From assembly GCA_024280015.1 (NCBI GenBank), contig JAJRQY010000026.1, positions 1 through 64,000 of the forward strand: DNA of 64,000 nt, given 5' to 3'. The translations under genes and the position numbers were made by a program. Positions within the stretch are counted from its first letter, which is position 1. Every line of letters starts with the position of its first letter. This DNA is from Actinomycetes bacterium. Lineage in GTDB: Bacteria > Actinomycetota > Acidimicrobiia > Acidimicrobiales > SZUA-35. Shown here piece by piece: positions 1-9,544 of the stretch. The notes under the pieces are model-generated. The model worked only from the letters and a program-made list of their open reading frames with translations. It made no database searches and was not told the DNA's origin.

Positions 1-1418
1 CCGACATCAATCTGGCTGGACTTGGCCGCAAGCAGATGGAACTGGCCGAGCACGAGATGCCTGGCCTGATGTCCCTCCGAGCCGAGTTCCACGACGAGCA
101 ACCCCTCAAGGGTGCTCGCATCATGGGCAGCCTGCACATGACCATCCAGACTGCCGTTCTGATCGAGACCCTCACCGCTCTCGGTGCCGAGGTTCGTTGG
201 GTCAGCTGCAACATCTTTTCCACCCAGGACGAAGCGGCCGCTGCTGTTGTTGTTGGGCCAGAGGGAACCACTGACCGCCCAACCGGTGTCCCCGTTTATG
301 CCTGGAAGGGCGAGACGTTGGACGAGTACTGGTGGTGTACCGAGCAAGCCCTCATGTGGCCAGACAACGAAGGCTTCTGCAACCTGATCCTTGATGATGG
401 CGGCGATGCCACCCTCCTGGTTCACCGTGGTGCTGAGTATGAGGCTGCCGGGTCTGTTCCCGACGCCACCGATGACGACCCAGACGAGTGGCACACCATC
501 ATTGCCTTGCTCAAGAAGCTGCATGCGCAAGACAACACCCTGTTCACGCGTATGGCCGCCAACATCCGGGGAGTCTCCGAAGAGACCACAACTGGCGTCA
601 TGCGTCTCTATGAGATGCGCGACAACAACACCCTGAAGTTCCCCGGCATCAATGTGAACGACGCCGTCACCAAGTCCAAGTTCGACAATAAGTACGGCAC
701 CCGCCACAGCCTCATCGACGGCATCAACCGCGGTACCGATGTCATGATTGGCGGCAAGGTCGCCATGGTGCTTGGCTACGGCGACGTTGGTAAGGGTTGT
801 GTCGAAGCACTTGCTGGTCAAGGTGCCCGTGTTCTCGTCGCTGAAGTCGACCCGATCTGTGCTTTGCAAGCAGTGATGGATGGCCACCAAGTCACCACCA
901 TCGAGCGGGTGCTCGGTGAGGTCGACATCTTCATCACCGCTACTGGCAACAAGGATGTCATCTCGGTGGAGATGATGTCCAAGATGAAGCAGGGTGCCAT
1001 CGTCGGCAATATTGGTCACTTCGACAATGAGATCGACATTGCTGGCCTTTACAGCACTAGCGACATCCAGCGCATCAACATCAAGCCTCAGGTCGACGAG
1101 TTTCGCTTCCCCGATGGCAAGTCAATTATCATGCTCAGCGAAGGTCGCTTGCTTAACCTTGGAAACGCAACTGGTCACCCAAGCTTTGTCATGAGTGCCA
1201 GCTTCACTAACCAGGTGCTGGCCCAGATTGAGCTGCACAAGAATGCCGAAGACTACGGTCTGACCATCACCACTCTTCCCAAAATCTTGGATGAGAAGGT
1301 AGCGAGGCTCCACCTTGATGCCCTTGGTGTCAAGCTGACCGAACTGTCGAAGGAACAGGCCGACTATCTTGGCCTGGATGTCGACGGCCCGTACAAGCCG
1401 GAGTTGTACCGCTACTAA
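1..1418 (+). CDS. ahcY: S-adenosylhomocysteine hydrolase (adenosylhomocysteinase), 5'-truncated
   Basis: Cytosolic enzyme that reversibly splits S-adenosylhomocysteine into homocysteine and adenosine, relieving product inhibition of SAM methyltransferases. The reading frame is open to the left edge (first complete codon at base 3, residues [20 protein letters not shown]), so the true start lies outside the window and only a short N-terminus is missing. Visible hallmarks are the NAD-binding glycine loop GYGDVGKG, the preceding family block [19 protein letters not shown], and the C-terminal KPELYRY tail that reaches the neighbouring subunit's NAD. It is followed by a good intrinsic terminator, so it ends a transcription unit. 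Identity is certain from these blocks. The adenosine deaminase at 47.3 kb could consume the adenosine made here, which is an inference. Confidence 0.97.
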   Translation, partial: DINLAGLGRKQMELAEHEMPGLMSLRAEFHDEQPLKGARIMGSLHMTIQTAVLIETLTALGAEVRWVSCNIFSTQDEAAAAVVVGPEGTTDRPTGVPVYAWKGETLDEYWWCTEQALMWPDNEGFCNLILDDGGDATLLVHRGAEYEAAGSVPDATDDDPDEWHTIIALLKKLHAQDNTLFTRMAANIRGVSEETTTGVMRLYEMRDNNTLKFPGINVNDAVTKSKFDNKYGTRHSLIDGINRGTDVMIGGKVAMVLGYGDVGKGCVEALAGQGARVLVAEVDPICALQAVMDGHQVTTIERVLGEVDIFITATGNKDVISVEMMSKMKQGAIVGNIGHFDNEIDIAGLYSTSDIQRINIKPQVDEFRFPDGKSIIMLSEGRLLNLGNATGHPSFVMSASFTNQVLAQIELHKNAEDYGLTITTLPKILDEKVARLHLDALGVKLTELSKEQADYLGLDVDGPYKPELYRY

Positions 1419-1448
1419 CAGCCGACGTTTGTTCACGAACTGAACAGC

Positions 1449-1498
1449 GCGGGCTCAGCGACCCTTTACCGGTCGCTCAGCCCGCATTGTTGGTTTTT
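1449..1498 (+). terminator. Rho-independent terminator after ahcY
   Basis: Two 15-base arms (1449-1463 and 1471-1485) pair with a single C-C mismatch around a 7-base loop. They are followed by a T-rich run (ATTGTTGGTTTTT). The position 30 bases after the ahcY stop and before comF fits a terminator for ahcY. Confidence 0.85.
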
Positions 1499-1582
1499 GG
1501 TCTGGGGTTCCTTGAGGATCCGACTTTGTCTGGTGAGGCTTTGGCTGCCCCAGCTGTCATCGCGCCTTACTAGGTTGGGTTC

Positions 1583-2251
1583 ATGTTCTTGGAACGACGA
1601 TGTCCTTCGTGTCAGCGACGCTCCCGTTTTGTCTGTGACCGCTGCCTTGCTCGCTTCAATCCGTCGGGGGTGGTCCAGCTTTCTGGCCTGGACCAGGTCC
1701 GGAGCATCTTTGACTATGACCAATCGCTTGGCCGGGTGATTTTGGCAGCCAAGAATCAAGGGCGACGCGACATCTTGCGCCAATTCGGTCGACGCATGGG
1801 GGATGAGACCCTGGTCAATCCGGCCGTGTGGGGCGATCCGAGTCAGTGGCGTGATCCGACTGCGTCACCGAAGGCCTCCAAGATCAACCCAGTCGAACAA
1901 TTCGATGTTGTGACCTGGGTTCCCGCCAGCCCGGCCAATCGTCGAAGACGCGGCTATGACCAAGGCCTACTCTTGGCTCGATCAGTCGCCAGGCACGGTC
2001 GTTTGCCGATCCGCCGCCTCCTCACTCGCCGAGGTGGGCCACAGAAGGGGCGAGGCCGAGAAGAACGCTTAGCCGGTGTCGAACTCTGGCCCGTTTGCCC
2101 AGTACCGATGTCGGTGCTTGTCGTCGACGATGTGGTGACGACGGGTGCTTCGCTTCAGCAGAGTGCATCGGCACTTCGCCGTGGCGGAGCCAGATTTGTG
2201 AGTGCCATGACCATCGCCTCTACCGGTTGGTCTGCGCCGGGACGAGAATAG
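1583..2251 (+). CDS. comF: ComF family protein (phosphoribosyltransferase-like)
   Basis: A 222-residue ComFC/GntX-type protein. The N-terminus carries a four-cysteine zinc-ribbon-like motif (CPSC at about residue 8, CDRC at about residue 18). The C-terminal half is a type I phosphoribosyltransferase fold with the PRPP loop VLVVDDVVTTGASL near residue 180 and the family block ANRRRRGYDQGLLLA. In naturally competent bacteria ComFC helps bring single-stranded DNA into recombination; elsewhere the role is unclear. No other competence gene is visible here, so I do not infer competence. A segment between the two halves (DPSQWRDPTASPKASK) looks like a lineage-specific insert. It precedes hpf by about 70 bases on the same strand, an arrangement common in Actinobacteria, where comF, hpf and secA are neighbours. 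Confidence 0.85.
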   Translation: MFLERRCPSCQRRSRFVCDRCLARFNPSGVVQLSGLDQVRSIFDYDQSLGRVILAAKNQGRRDILRQFGRRMGDETLVNPAVWGDPSQWRDPTASPKASKINPVEQFDVVTWVPASPANRRRRGYDQGLLLARSVARHGRLPIRRLLTRRGGPQKGRGREERLAGVELWPVCPVPMSVLVVDDVVTTGASLQQSASALRRGGARFVSAMTIASTGWSAPGRE

Positions 2252-2321
2252 ACCTAAGGTGAACGCTGCACCCGCAGATGTGCACCTGCGAGTCAATACA
2301 ACCACAGAGAAGGGAGCCTCC

Positions 2322-2891
2322 ATGGAGGTTACGGTCAGCGGTCGACACACGACGGTTTCGGAGAAACTTCGGAATCAGGCAGTCGAAAAGATCGGGCGGC
2401 TTGATCGATATCTCGACGGGATGGACAGGGCCGAAGTCCATTTCTGGGAAGAGAAAAATCCCAGAATCGAGGATAAGGAGATCTGTGAAGTCACCCTTGA
2501 GGGTCACGGTCACCACATTCGGACCAAGGTTTCTGCCCCTGACGGGTTTACCGCGATCGATCTGGCGGTCGACAAGCTGGAGCGCCAGCTACGCAAGTTG
2601 AAGACGAAGCTGAAGAACCAGCGCCAGAACCGAGAGCGACCCGATCTTCCACCAGATCTCGTCACCGATCTGCTCGTGGCGCTTGAAGAGGAGGCGGTGG
2701 AGCCCGTCTACCGGATTGTGAAGAATAAGAAGTTTGAGATTCGGGAAATGGAAGCGGGTGCTGCCGCCTTGCAAATGGACCTGCTCAACCACGATTTCTA
2801 CATCTTCACGAATGAAGAAACATCCAAGACTGCTGTCGTCTATCGACGAGAAGACGGCGATATCGGCTTGATTGACATCAGTCGTAAGTAG
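2322..2891 (+). CDS. hpf: Ribosome hibernation promoting factor, long form
   Basis: A 189-residue long-form HPF/RaiA that dimerises 70S ribosomes into inactive 100S particles in starvation. The N-terminal S30AE/YfiA domain begins MEVTVSGRHTTVSEKLRNQA and includes the basic KLKTKLKNQRQNR helix. The C-terminal dimerisation domain follows a linker, from about residue 130 (VYRIVKNKKFEIREMEAGAA) to GLIDISRK. I chose the ATG at 2322, not the in-frame codon at 2259, because a purine-rich ribosome site (AGAAGGGAG, 2307-2315) sits correctly before it and homologues start with this strand. Its place between comF and secA is conserved in related bacteria. A strong hairpin follows the stop. Confidence 0.95.
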   Translation: MEVTVSGRHTTVSEKLRNQAVEKIGRLDRYLDGMDRAEVHFWEEKNPRIEDKEICEVTLEGHGHHIRTKVSAPDGFTAIDLAVDKLERQLRKLKTKLKNQRQNRERPDLPPDLVTDLLVALEEEAVEPVYRIVKNKKFEIREMEAGAAALQMDLLNHDFYIFTNEETSKTAVVYRREDGDIGLIDISRK

Positions 2892-2931
2892 GGCAACCAC
2901 AGCACCAATTAGGTTTGTTCATATTCAGAAG

Positions 2932-2963
2932 GGTCAGGACGAGGTGTATGCCTCGTCCTGATC
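2932..2963 (+). terminator. Hairpin between hpf and secA, possible terminator or processing site
   Basis: Perfect 11-base arms TCAGGACGAGG (2934-2944) and CCTCGTCCTGA (2951-2961), extendable by two more pairs, close on a 6-base loop. There is no T-run after it, so it may be a Rho-type or processing hairpin and not a classic intrinsic terminator. It lies 40 bases after hpf and 50 bases before secA. Confidence 0.55.
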
Positions 2964-3014
2964 GCTTCAGGGTGCACCAGGGCTAGACAGTGGTGCCGGT
3001 AGACTCTTGAAGCG

Positions 3015-5825
3015 ATGAAGCTCTTCAATAAACTCCTTAAAGCTGGTGACGGCAAACGCCTGAAAATGGCCAAAGCCGTTGTCGCACCGATCAACGCCCT
3101 CGAGCCTGAATTCGAACGTCTTAGTGACATCGAGCTGGCGGCTAAGACTGACGAGTTCAAGCAGCGAATCGACAATGGCGAGTCGCTGGACGATTTGTTG
3201 ACCGAGGCATTCGCCACCGTCCGAGAGGCAGCCAGGCGCGAGATTGGGCAACGCCACTACGACGTTCAGCTGATGGGCGGGGCTGCCCTTCATTGGGGTT
3301 GGGTTGCCGAGATGCGAACAGGCGAAGGTAAGACGCTTGTCTCGACCTTGCCCGTCTACCTCAACGCATTGACAGGTAACGGGCTCCACGTCATCACGGT
3401 GAATGAGTATTTGGCAACTCGAGACTCCGAATGGATGGGCCAAATCCACAAACGTCTTGGCCTGTCTGTTGGCCTTATTGTTCCTGGCATGAATGATTCG
3501 GCGGTGAAACGGGCCCAGTACGCCTGCGACGTTACCCACGGCACCAATAATGAGTTTGGCTTCGACTATCTACGAGACAATATGGCCCGGTCGCGCGCCG
3601 ACATGGTCCAGCGAGGCCATCACTACGCCATTGTTGATGAGGTCGACTCCATCCTGATTGATGAGGCGCGAACTCCCCTGATCATTAGCGGCAAGGTCAA
3701 GGGTGCGGCAGACCTCTACTACCGCTTCCGTGACGTGGTCATCAAACTCAAGCGAGATGAAGACTATGAGGTCGATGAGGAGAAGCGAATAGTCGCCATC
3801 CTCGATGATGGCATCACCAAGGTCGAAGAGATGCTCGAAATCGAGAACCTCTATGACGGTGTGCAGGGCGACTTTGTCCACCAGCTCAACTCAGCCCTCC
3901 GGGCGAAGGAGCTATTCCACAAGGACAAGGACTACCTCGTTGTCGACGGTGAGGTAAAGATCGTTGATGAGTTCACTGGCCGAGTTCTCGATGGCCGCCG
4001 TTGGTCCGATGGCCTACACCAAGCGGTGGAGGCCAAAGAGAAGGTGGAGATCAAGGAAGAGCAGCAGACATTAGCCACTGTCACCTTGCAGAACTACTTC
4101 CGCATGTATGACAAGTTGGCAGGCATGACTGGTACCGCGCTCGGCGATGCTGTCGAGTTAGAAACAACCTATGACCTGCCGGTGGTCCAGATTCCAACCA
4201 ACAAGCCCATTGTTCGAATGGACGAAGCAGATCTGATCTACAAGACCGAGGCGGCGAAGTACCAGGCTGTTGTTGATGATCTTGCGGGTCGAGTTAAGAA
4301 GGGTCAACCTGTCCTTGTCGGGACGGCCTCGGTCGAAAAGTCCGAGCTTTTGAGCAAGATATTGGACGAGAATGCCATTGCCCACGAGGTTCTCAACGCT
4401 AAACAGCACACCAGGGAAGCCGAGATTGTTGCCCAGGCTGGGCAGGCTGGCGCAGTAACGGTCGCCACCAATATGGCTGGCCGTGGTGTCGACATTGTGC
4501 TCGGCGGCAATGCTGAGCAACTGGCCGACCGTGACACGCGGGCAGCTGGTCATGATCCGGAGGACCCCGAGGAGGGCGAGGCGTACTACGCCAAGCGTCT
4601 GAGCTATTGGGAAGCAATCACCGCAGCCGAAGGCGAGAAGGTGCTTGCTGCCGGTGGCCTCTATGTGTTGGCAACCGAACGTCACGAAAGCCGTCGAATC
4701 GACGATCAGCTTCGTGGTCGCGCTGGTCGTCAGGGTGACCCGGGCGAGTCACGGTTCTACTTGTCGCTCGAAGATGATCTCATGCGAATCTTTGCGACTG
4801 GTGCATCCAGTTGGGTCATGGACAAGGCATTGGCCGAGGATGAAGCTATCGAATCAAAGATGGTCTCGAAGTCGGTCGAGCGAGCGCAGAATACCGTCGA
4901 GCAGCGAAATGCCGAAACACGAAAGAACGTCCTTGAATACGACGAGGTGTTTAATCAGCAACGCAAGGTTGTGTACACCCGTCGTATGCAGGTACTGGAC
5001 CAGGGTGACCTTCGAGGCGACACGATTGATTCCATTGGTGATGTGGCCGAGGTGTTGGTTCAGACCCATTGTCTTGAAGAACTGGAAGACTCCTGGGACC
5101 TGGAGGCGCTCCACGCCGATCTCCACACGTTCTGGCCATCGGAGATCTCTGTCGAGACCATGTCCGAAGCCAACGGTACTTCCGATCTGATTGATCAGAT
5201 CAATACCGAAGGAGTGGCGTTCTATGAGGCGAAGGAAGAAGAAATCGGCTCAGACCTGATGCGTCAGATCGAACGGCAGATCATTCTTCAGCTTTCTGAC
5301 CAGCGCTGGCGTGAGCATCTCACCGAAATGGATCACCTGCGTGAGGGCATCAATCTTCGCGCTATGGGTCAGCGCGACCCGCTCACGGAATGGCAGCGCG
5401 AAGGCTTTGATCTGTTCAGCACCATGATGACATCCTTGTCGGCTGACTTTGTGAAGTACATCATGCATGTACAAGTCACCAAGCAGGTTGCTCAGCCGGT
5501 TGCCGGCGTTGGGGTCGCTCCAGTCGAGGGTTCGACCTTGCTCAACAAGTCAGGTTCGGACGGATCTGCAGATTCGGGCAAGGCCGATGCGTCACCGGTC
5601 GCTGAGGCGCAAGCCACCAAGGCCCCCGGTGGTCGGGCGCCTGTGGCAACCAACGTTGTAGCGGCAAAAGCCGACGCGAAGTCACTTCTTGCCAAAGACG
5701 ATGCCGCACCGAAAGAAGCCAAGCAGAAGCAGAAGACGGTGATCAAGGACGAGTGGGATAAGACTGGCCGGAATGAACCTTGCCCATGCGGAAGTGGCAA
5801 GAAGTTCAAGCAGTGTCACGGCTAG
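3015..5825 (+). CDS. secA: Preprotein translocase ATPase SecA
   Basis: A 936-residue motor ATPase that pushes unfolded preproteins through SecYEG at the inner face of the cytoplasmic membrane. The DEAD-like motor shows Walker A MRTGEGKTLV near residue 103, Walker B-type DEVDSILIDEARTPL near residue 210, the helicase motif TNMAGRGVDIVLGG near residue 490 and QLRGRAGRQGDPG near residue 565. The scaffold and wing domains follow, then an Ala/Lys-rich linker of about 80 residues. The C-terminal SEC-C zinc motif is intact (NEPCPCGSGKKFKQCHG), as in SecAs that bind SecB or ribosomes. Length and motif set mark it as housekeeping SecA1; nothing suggests the accessory SecA2 type. prfB starts 12 bases after the stop. 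Confidence 0.98.
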   Translation: MKLFNKLLKAGDGKRLKMAKAVVAPINALEPEFERLSDIELAAKTDEFKQRIDNGESLDDLLTEAFATVREAARREIGQRHYDVQLMGGAALHWGWVAEMRTGEGKTLVSTLPVYLNALTGNGLHVITVNEYLATRDSEWMGQIHKRLGLSVGLIVPGMNDSAVKRAQYACDVTHGTNNEFGFDYLRDNMARSRADMVQRGHHYAIVDEVDSILIDEARTPLIISGKVKGAADLYYRFRDVVIKLKRDEDYEVDEEKRIVAILDDGITKVEEMLEIENLYDGVQGDFVHQLNSALRAKELFHKDKDYLVVDGEVKIVDEFTGRVLDGRRWSDGLHQAVEAKEKVEIKEEQQTLATVTLQNYFRMYDKLAGMTGTALGDAVELETTYDLPVVQIPTNKPIVRMDEADLIYKTEAAKYQAVVDDLAGRVKKGQPVLVGTASVEKSELLSKILDENAIAHEVLNAKQHTREAEIVAQAGQAGAVTVATNMAGRGVDIVLGGNAEQLADRDTRAAGHDPEDPEEGEAYYAKRLSYWEAITAAEGEKVLAAGGLYVLATERHESRRIDDQLRGRAGRQGDPGESRFYLSLEDDLMRIFATGASSWVMDKALAEDEAIESKMVSKSVERAQNTVEQRNAETRKNVLEYDEVFNQQRKVVYTRRMQVLDQGDLRGDTIDSIGDVAEVLVQTHCLEELEDSWDLEALHADLHTFWPSEISVETMSEANGTSDLIDQINTEGVAFYEAKEEEIGSDLMRQIERQIILQLSDQRWREHLTEMDHLREGINLRAMGQRDPLTEWQREGFDLFSTMMTSLSADFVKYIMHVQVTKQVAQPVAGVGVAPVEGSTLLNKSGSDGSADSGKADASPVAEAQATKAPGGRAPVATNVVAAKADAKSLLAKDDAAPKEAKQKQKTVIKDEWDKTGRNEPCPCGSGKKFKQCHG

Positions 5826-5837
5826 GCGGTCACTTCG

Positions 5838-6950
5838 ATGGCAGACCTTACTGACAGGATCGCGCGTCTACATATCGAGCTAGGCGAAGCCGAGGAATAC
5901 CTCCGGATTGCCGAGTTGCGTAGCCGCTTGCCTCAACTTGAGACGGAGATGGGCCGTCCTGATCTCTGGGATGATGCCGACCGCGCCCGCAAGGTCCAGA
6001 CCGAGTTCACCTCGGTCAAGGACGACCTCACCCTTTTTGATCAGCTGGCCGGTTCAGTTGAAGAAGTCGAGATCCTTTGGGAGCTCGGAAAAGAGGAGGG
6101 CGATGAAGCCTCAGTTTCCGAAGCCGAATCCCTGATCAAGAAGCTGGCCCAAGAGTTCACTAGCCTTGAATTACGCGCTCTTTACACCGGCGAATACGAC
6201 GAAGGTGATGCTGTTTGTGAGGTTCACTCTGGCGCTGGTGGAACTGATGCCCAGGACTGGGCAGCCATGCTGTTTGAGATGTATCGTCGCTGGGCCGACA
6301 AGAATGGCTTCGATCTGACGGTAACCGAATGGCAGGACGGGCAAGAAGCCGGTATTTCAACCGTTGGCTTCTCGGTCCAGGGCCGGTATGCCTACGGCAT
6401 GCTCCAGGCTGAGCGCGGGGTCCACCGGCTGGTTCGTATCTCGCCATTTGATTCCCAAGCTCGGCGCCACACTGCCTTCGCCAGTCTCAGTGTCTGGCCC
6501 AATATCGAGGATGCGGCCAAGCAAGTCGATATCGAGGATAAGGAACTGAGGGTTGACGTCTTCCGCTCATCGGGTGCCGGGGGCCAGCATGTCAACACAA
6601 CCGACTCAGCAGTGAGGATCACTCACCTGCCGACGGGAATCGTTGTTTCCTGCCAGAACGAGCGAAGCCAGCACCAGAATAAGGACCGTTGTATGCAGAT
6701 GCTTTCGATTCGACTCGTCGCTCTGGAGAAGCAGAAGCGAGAAGACGAGCTGGCGGCCGCCGCGGGGGAATCCCTGTCCACTGAATGGGGCAGCCAGATC
6801 CGGTCCTATGTTCTTCAGCCCTACCAGCAGGTCAAGGATGAACGATCGGGAATGACCTCCGGCAATCCTGATGGGGTGCTGAACGGCGATGTTGGTCCGT
6901 TCATGGAAGCATGGTTGCGATGGCGTCGAGCAGAAAACATCAGCGGATGA
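5838..6950 (+). CDS. prfB: Peptide chain release factor 2
   Basis: A 370-residue class I release factor that recognises UGA and UAA. Domain 2 carries the RF2-specific SPF tripeptide (RISPFDSQARR), and domain 3 the catalytic GGQ (SSGAGGQHVNTTDSAVRITH) that triggers peptidyl-tRNA hydrolysis. The block VHSGAGGTDAQDWA is also typical. The gene is open from the ATG at 5838 with no internal UGA near codon 25, so it lacks the autoregulatory +1 frameshift seen in E. coli and many other bacteria. RF2 is the factor that would compete with selenocysteine insertion at the UGA in fdhA of this window. It is probably co-transcribed with secA (12-base gap). Confidence 0.98.
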   Translation: MADLTDRIARLHIELGEAEEYLRIAELRSRLPQLETEMGRPDLWDDADRARKVQTEFTSVKDDLTLFDQLAGSVEEVEILWELGKEEGDEASVSEAESLIKKLAQEFTSLELRALYTGEYDEGDAVCEVHSGAGGTDAQDWAAMLFEMYRRWADKNGFDLTVTEWQDGQEAGISTVGFSVQGRYAYGMLQAERGVHRLVRISPFDSQARRHTAFASLSVWPNIEDAAKQVDIEDKELRVDVFRSSGAGGQHVNTTDSAVRITHLPTGIVVSCQNERSQHQNKDRCMQMLSIRLVALEKQKREDELAAAAGESLSTEWGSQIRSYVLQPYQQVKDERSGMTSGNPDGVLNGDVGPFMEAWLRWRRAENISG

Positions 6951-6987
6951 GTAAGTTGTTCACCGCCTCCATCCGATGGGAGATCTC

Positions 6988-7665
6988 ATGATCAAACTTG
7001 AGGACGTAACCAAGGAGTACCCGGGCGAGACGATCGCCCTCCGCAACGCCGATGCCGACATTGGTAAGGGCGAATTTGTGTTCCTTATTGGACCCTCCGG
7101 CTCGGGCAAATCGACCTTTCTCCGCTTGCTGAACAAGCAAGAGCTGCCGGATACTGGTCGTATCTTTGTTGCTGGTAAGGACATTGGCAAGATGTCTCGG
7201 CGCGACGTACCGAAGTTGCGGCGTAACATTGGTGCCGTCTTTCAAGACTTCAAGCTCCTTTCCAACAAGACTGTTGGCGAGAATGTGAGTTTTGCTCTCG
7301 AAGTCATTGGGCGGCCTCGACACGTTATTTCCACCCAAGTGCCAGCCATTCTGGAACTGGTCGGCCTTGGTGAGATGTCGCACAAGTACCCCCATCAGCT
7401 TTCTGGCGGAGAGCAGCAACGAGTTTCCATTGCCCGGGCATTTGTGAACCGGCCGTTGATCCTCCTGGCTGATGAACCAACCGGAAACCTTGACCCTCAG
7501 ACGGCCATTGGCATCATGCGGCTTCTTGACCGGATCAACAAGACAGGGACCACGGTTCTCATGGCGACCCATGATCGTGGCATTGTTGACACCATGCGCC
7601 GCCGAGTCATCGAACTAGCGGACGGTCATATTGTTCGTGACCAATCACGCGGCGTCTACGAGTAG
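6988..7665 (+). CDS. ftsE: Cell division ATP-binding protein FtsE
   Basis: A 225-residue ABC ATPase that works with FtsX to switch on peptidoglycan hydrolases at the division septum. Visible motifs are Walker [10 protein letters not shown], the Q-loop region AVFQDFKLL, the signature [14 protein letters not shown], Walker [14 protein letters not shown] and the switch histidine in MATHDRG. Two in-frame ATGs exist (6976 and 6988). I chose 6988 because GGGAG at 6978-6982 is a well-spaced ribosome site and homologues begin MIKLEDV. The order prfB-ftsE-ftsX is classic for Actinobacteria, where the next gene is usually smpB. Here ftsX is instead followed by a ferredoxin. Confidence 0.96.
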   Translation: MIKLEDVTKEYPGETIALRNADADIGKGEFVFLIGPSGSGKSTFLRLLNKQELPDTGRIFVAGKDIGKMSRRDVPKLRRNIGAVFQDFKLLSNKTVGENVSFALEVIGRPRHVISTQVPAILELVGLGEMSHKYPHQLSGGEQQRVSIARAFVNRPLILLADEPTGNLDPQTAIGIMRLLDRINKTGTTVLMATHDRGIVDTMRRRVIELADGHIVRDQSRGVYE

Positions 7666-7673
7666 GGCTGACC

Positions 7674-8567
7674 ATGGCTTTTCGACTTGACTATGTGGCC
7701 AAGGAAACCGGACGGAACCTTGTTCGGAACCCGTCGCTCACTATTGCCACGGTGCTGACGGTTGCCGTCTCACTGACACTACTCGGTGCAGCCATGCTGA
7801 TCCGAGTTGGGGTTGCTGGCTTGAATGATCGTTTCCGCGATGATGTGGAATTCATTGTCTGGGTTGACCCCGATGTCACCCCCGAACACCTTGCCCTCAT
7901 TGTTGACACGCTCGATTCGTCTGCCAATATCTCCGATTCTCGCTATGTCGCTCGGGAAGAGGTCTACGCCGAGTTCCAGCAGTACTACCGCGAGTCGCCG
8001 ACTGTTCTCGAGCTGGTGAATCCCGACGAGGTACCGACCTATTTTGAGGTAGTACCCATCGAGCCCGACCTGGCCGTTGTTCAGGCATTGGGTAAGGAGT
8101 ATGAGAAGCTCCCCGGTGTGTTCAAGGTTCAGTACGCGGCTGAGTACATCAAGAAGCTCAATGACTTCACCCGATTGGCCTCGCGGGTGATGATGATTGC
8201 TGCCCTGTTCTCCGCCGGAGCATCAACAATGCTGATGTACAACACGATTCGCACTGCAATGTATGCCCGTCGACGTGAGATCGAGGTGATGCGGCTCGTC
8301 GGCGCTACCAACTGGTTCATCCGACTTCCGTTCATGATCGAGGGCATGATCCAGGGAGCAATTGGAGCTGGATTCAGTGTGATCGCCGTACTCCTGCTCA
8401 ATCGAGGGATTGGCAAGCAGCTCAACAAGAACGAGCTCAAGCTACTGGCAAGCTTCGACCTGAATCAGAGTGACTTGCTGAGCATCAGTGGCTGGTTGTT
8501 GTTAGCGGGAGCGATGATTGGCTTCTTGAGCGCTGGAATTGCGGTCACCCGCTATTTGGACGCCTAG
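7674..8567 (+). CDS. ftsX: Cell division protein FtsX
   Basis: A 297-residue membrane partner of FtsE. It has one N-terminal membrane segment (IATVLTVAVSLTLLGAAMLI), an extracytoplasmic loop of about 140 residues with the FtsX_ECD pattern (VEFIVWVDPDVTPEHLALI), and three C-terminal membrane segments with the family block RREIEVMRLVGATNWFIRLP before the last pair. The outer loop relays FtsE ATP hydrolysis to hydrolases such as RipC-type enzymes. It starts 8 bases after ftsE and has the usual actinobacterial length. No hydrolase gene is adjacent. Confidence 0.96.
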   Translation: MAFRLDYVAKETGRNLVRNPSLTIATVLTVAVSLTLLGAAMLIRVGVAGLNDRFRDDVEFIVWVDPDVTPEHLALIVDTLDSSANISDSRYVAREEVYAEFQQYYRESPTVLELVNPDEVPTYFEVVPIEPDLAVVQALGKEYEKLPGVFKVQYAAEYIKKLNDFTRLASRVMMIAALFSAGASTMLMYNTIRTAMYARRREIEVMRLVGATNWFIRLPFMIEGMIQGAIGAGFSVIAVLLLNRGIGKQLNKNELKLLASFDLNQSDLLSISGWLLLAGAMIGFLSAGIAVTRYLDA

Positions 8568-8616
8568 GTATACAACCCAACTGGCGGCCCAAACGTGGCT
8601 GTGGCAGAATCTGCCT

Positions 8617-8811
8617 ATGCGTATCCAAGTTGATTCCGAGAAATGTGAAGGCCACAACCGCTGCTACTCAATCGCTGCCGAGCTTTTTGATGTCGATGAT
8701 TATGGCTATGCCACTGCCGCTGGCGATGGACAGGTTCCTTCTGAGCTGGAGGAGAAGGCTCGACTAGCTGCGGACAATTGTCCGGAGTACGCCATTACTA
8801 TTACTGACTGA
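8617..8811 (+). CDS. Small [3Fe-4S]-type ferredoxin
   Basis: A 64-residue ferredoxin of the kind that feeds electrons to cytochrome P450s in Actinobacteria. The cluster motif is CEGHNRC near residue 9 (C-x2-H-x2-C, with His in the place of the second Cys of a [4Fe-4S] motif) plus a distal NCPEYAI. The replaced cysteine predicts a 3Fe-4S cluster. The start at 8617 gives the standard MRIQVDSEKC N-terminus. No P450 gene lies within the window, so the partner is unknown. It stands alone between ftsX and a convergent permease gene. Confidence 0.88.
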   Translation: MRIQVDSEKCEGHNRCYSIAAELFDVDDYGYATAAGDGQVPSELEEKARLAADNCPEYAITITD

Positions 8812-8821
8812 GGGCGCAGGC

Positions 8822-9544
8822 TTAGCCGAGCAGGACCCGGCCAAGAGCGAAGACCGCAGCAAGTCCACAGACGGTCAATATGAGGGGCCGGAGCCGCTGG
8901 TCGAAGTGGGGGATGATCCATTTCGAGGTGTAGTTTCCGCCAAGAGTGAAGGGGAGCAGCGCAAATCCTGTTCGAATGTCTGTGGCGTTGATCTTGTTCG
9001 CTAGCAGGAGAACCGCTAGTGATGCTGGTGCCCCGAAGAGCATCTGGAGGCTGACCGTTGACCGTAGTCGTTCACCTGTCTCGTTCTGGTAAAGAATGCC
9101 GATGGGTGGCCCGCCAATTCCCATTGCGGTTCCAAAGAGAGCCGATACCGAGCCTGCGATCAGCAGGGCTGGTCTCGTTCGCTTGATGGCGGGCGCCCAC
9201 AGGCTGATGGTGACGGCAGCCAACACACTGCTGCCGCCGAGAATGCTCAGCTGAGTCCGACTCAGGATTGACAGAATCACCAGCGCACCGACATACCCAG
9301 GGACCCGGCCGAGGCTGAACCACCCCACTTCAGACCAATCGGAATGACCCCGATTTCGCCAGGCCATGACAAAGACCATGGGGAAGGCACAGATCAGGGT
9401 TGTCTGAGGGATTAGTACCGGTTCGACCATGATGAGGACTGGAAAGGCCAAGACGATCATTCCGAATCCAATTACCCCCTGGAGGATGGCTCCAATGAAA
9501 AGGGCGAGGGCGACTGCTACGAAGGCCCAGCCGGTCACATGCAT
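8822..9544 (-). CDS. Sulfite exporter TauE/SafE (TSUP) family permease
   Basis: A 240-residue polytopic membrane protein with about eight hydrophobic segments. The TSUP fingerprint is present in two halves: GAILQGVIGFGMIVLAFPVL near residue 18 and GTAMGIGGPPIGILY near residue 138. Members move sulfite, sulfoacetate or other small organic anions; the substrate cannot be told from sequence. A strong ribosome site (AAAGGAGG) precedes the ATG at 9544. It is convergent with the ferredoxin gene and has no evident metabolic neighbour. Confidence 0.85.
   Translation of the reverse strand: MHVTGWAFVAVALALFIGAILQGVIGFGMIVLAFPVLIMVEPVLIPQTTLICAFPMVFVMAWRNRGHSDWSEVGWFSLGRVPGYVGALVILSILSRTQLSILGGSSVLAAVTISLWAPAIKRTRPALLIAGSVSALFGTAMGIGGPPIGILYQNETGERLRSTVSLQMLFGAPASLAVLLLANKINATDIRTGFALLPFTLGGNYTSKWIIPHFDQRLRPLILTVCGLAAVFALGRVLLG

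Noticed and set aside
5838-5920. Programmed +1 frameshift in prfB
   Set aside because: The gene is open from the ATG without an internal UGA, so no frameshift is needed.
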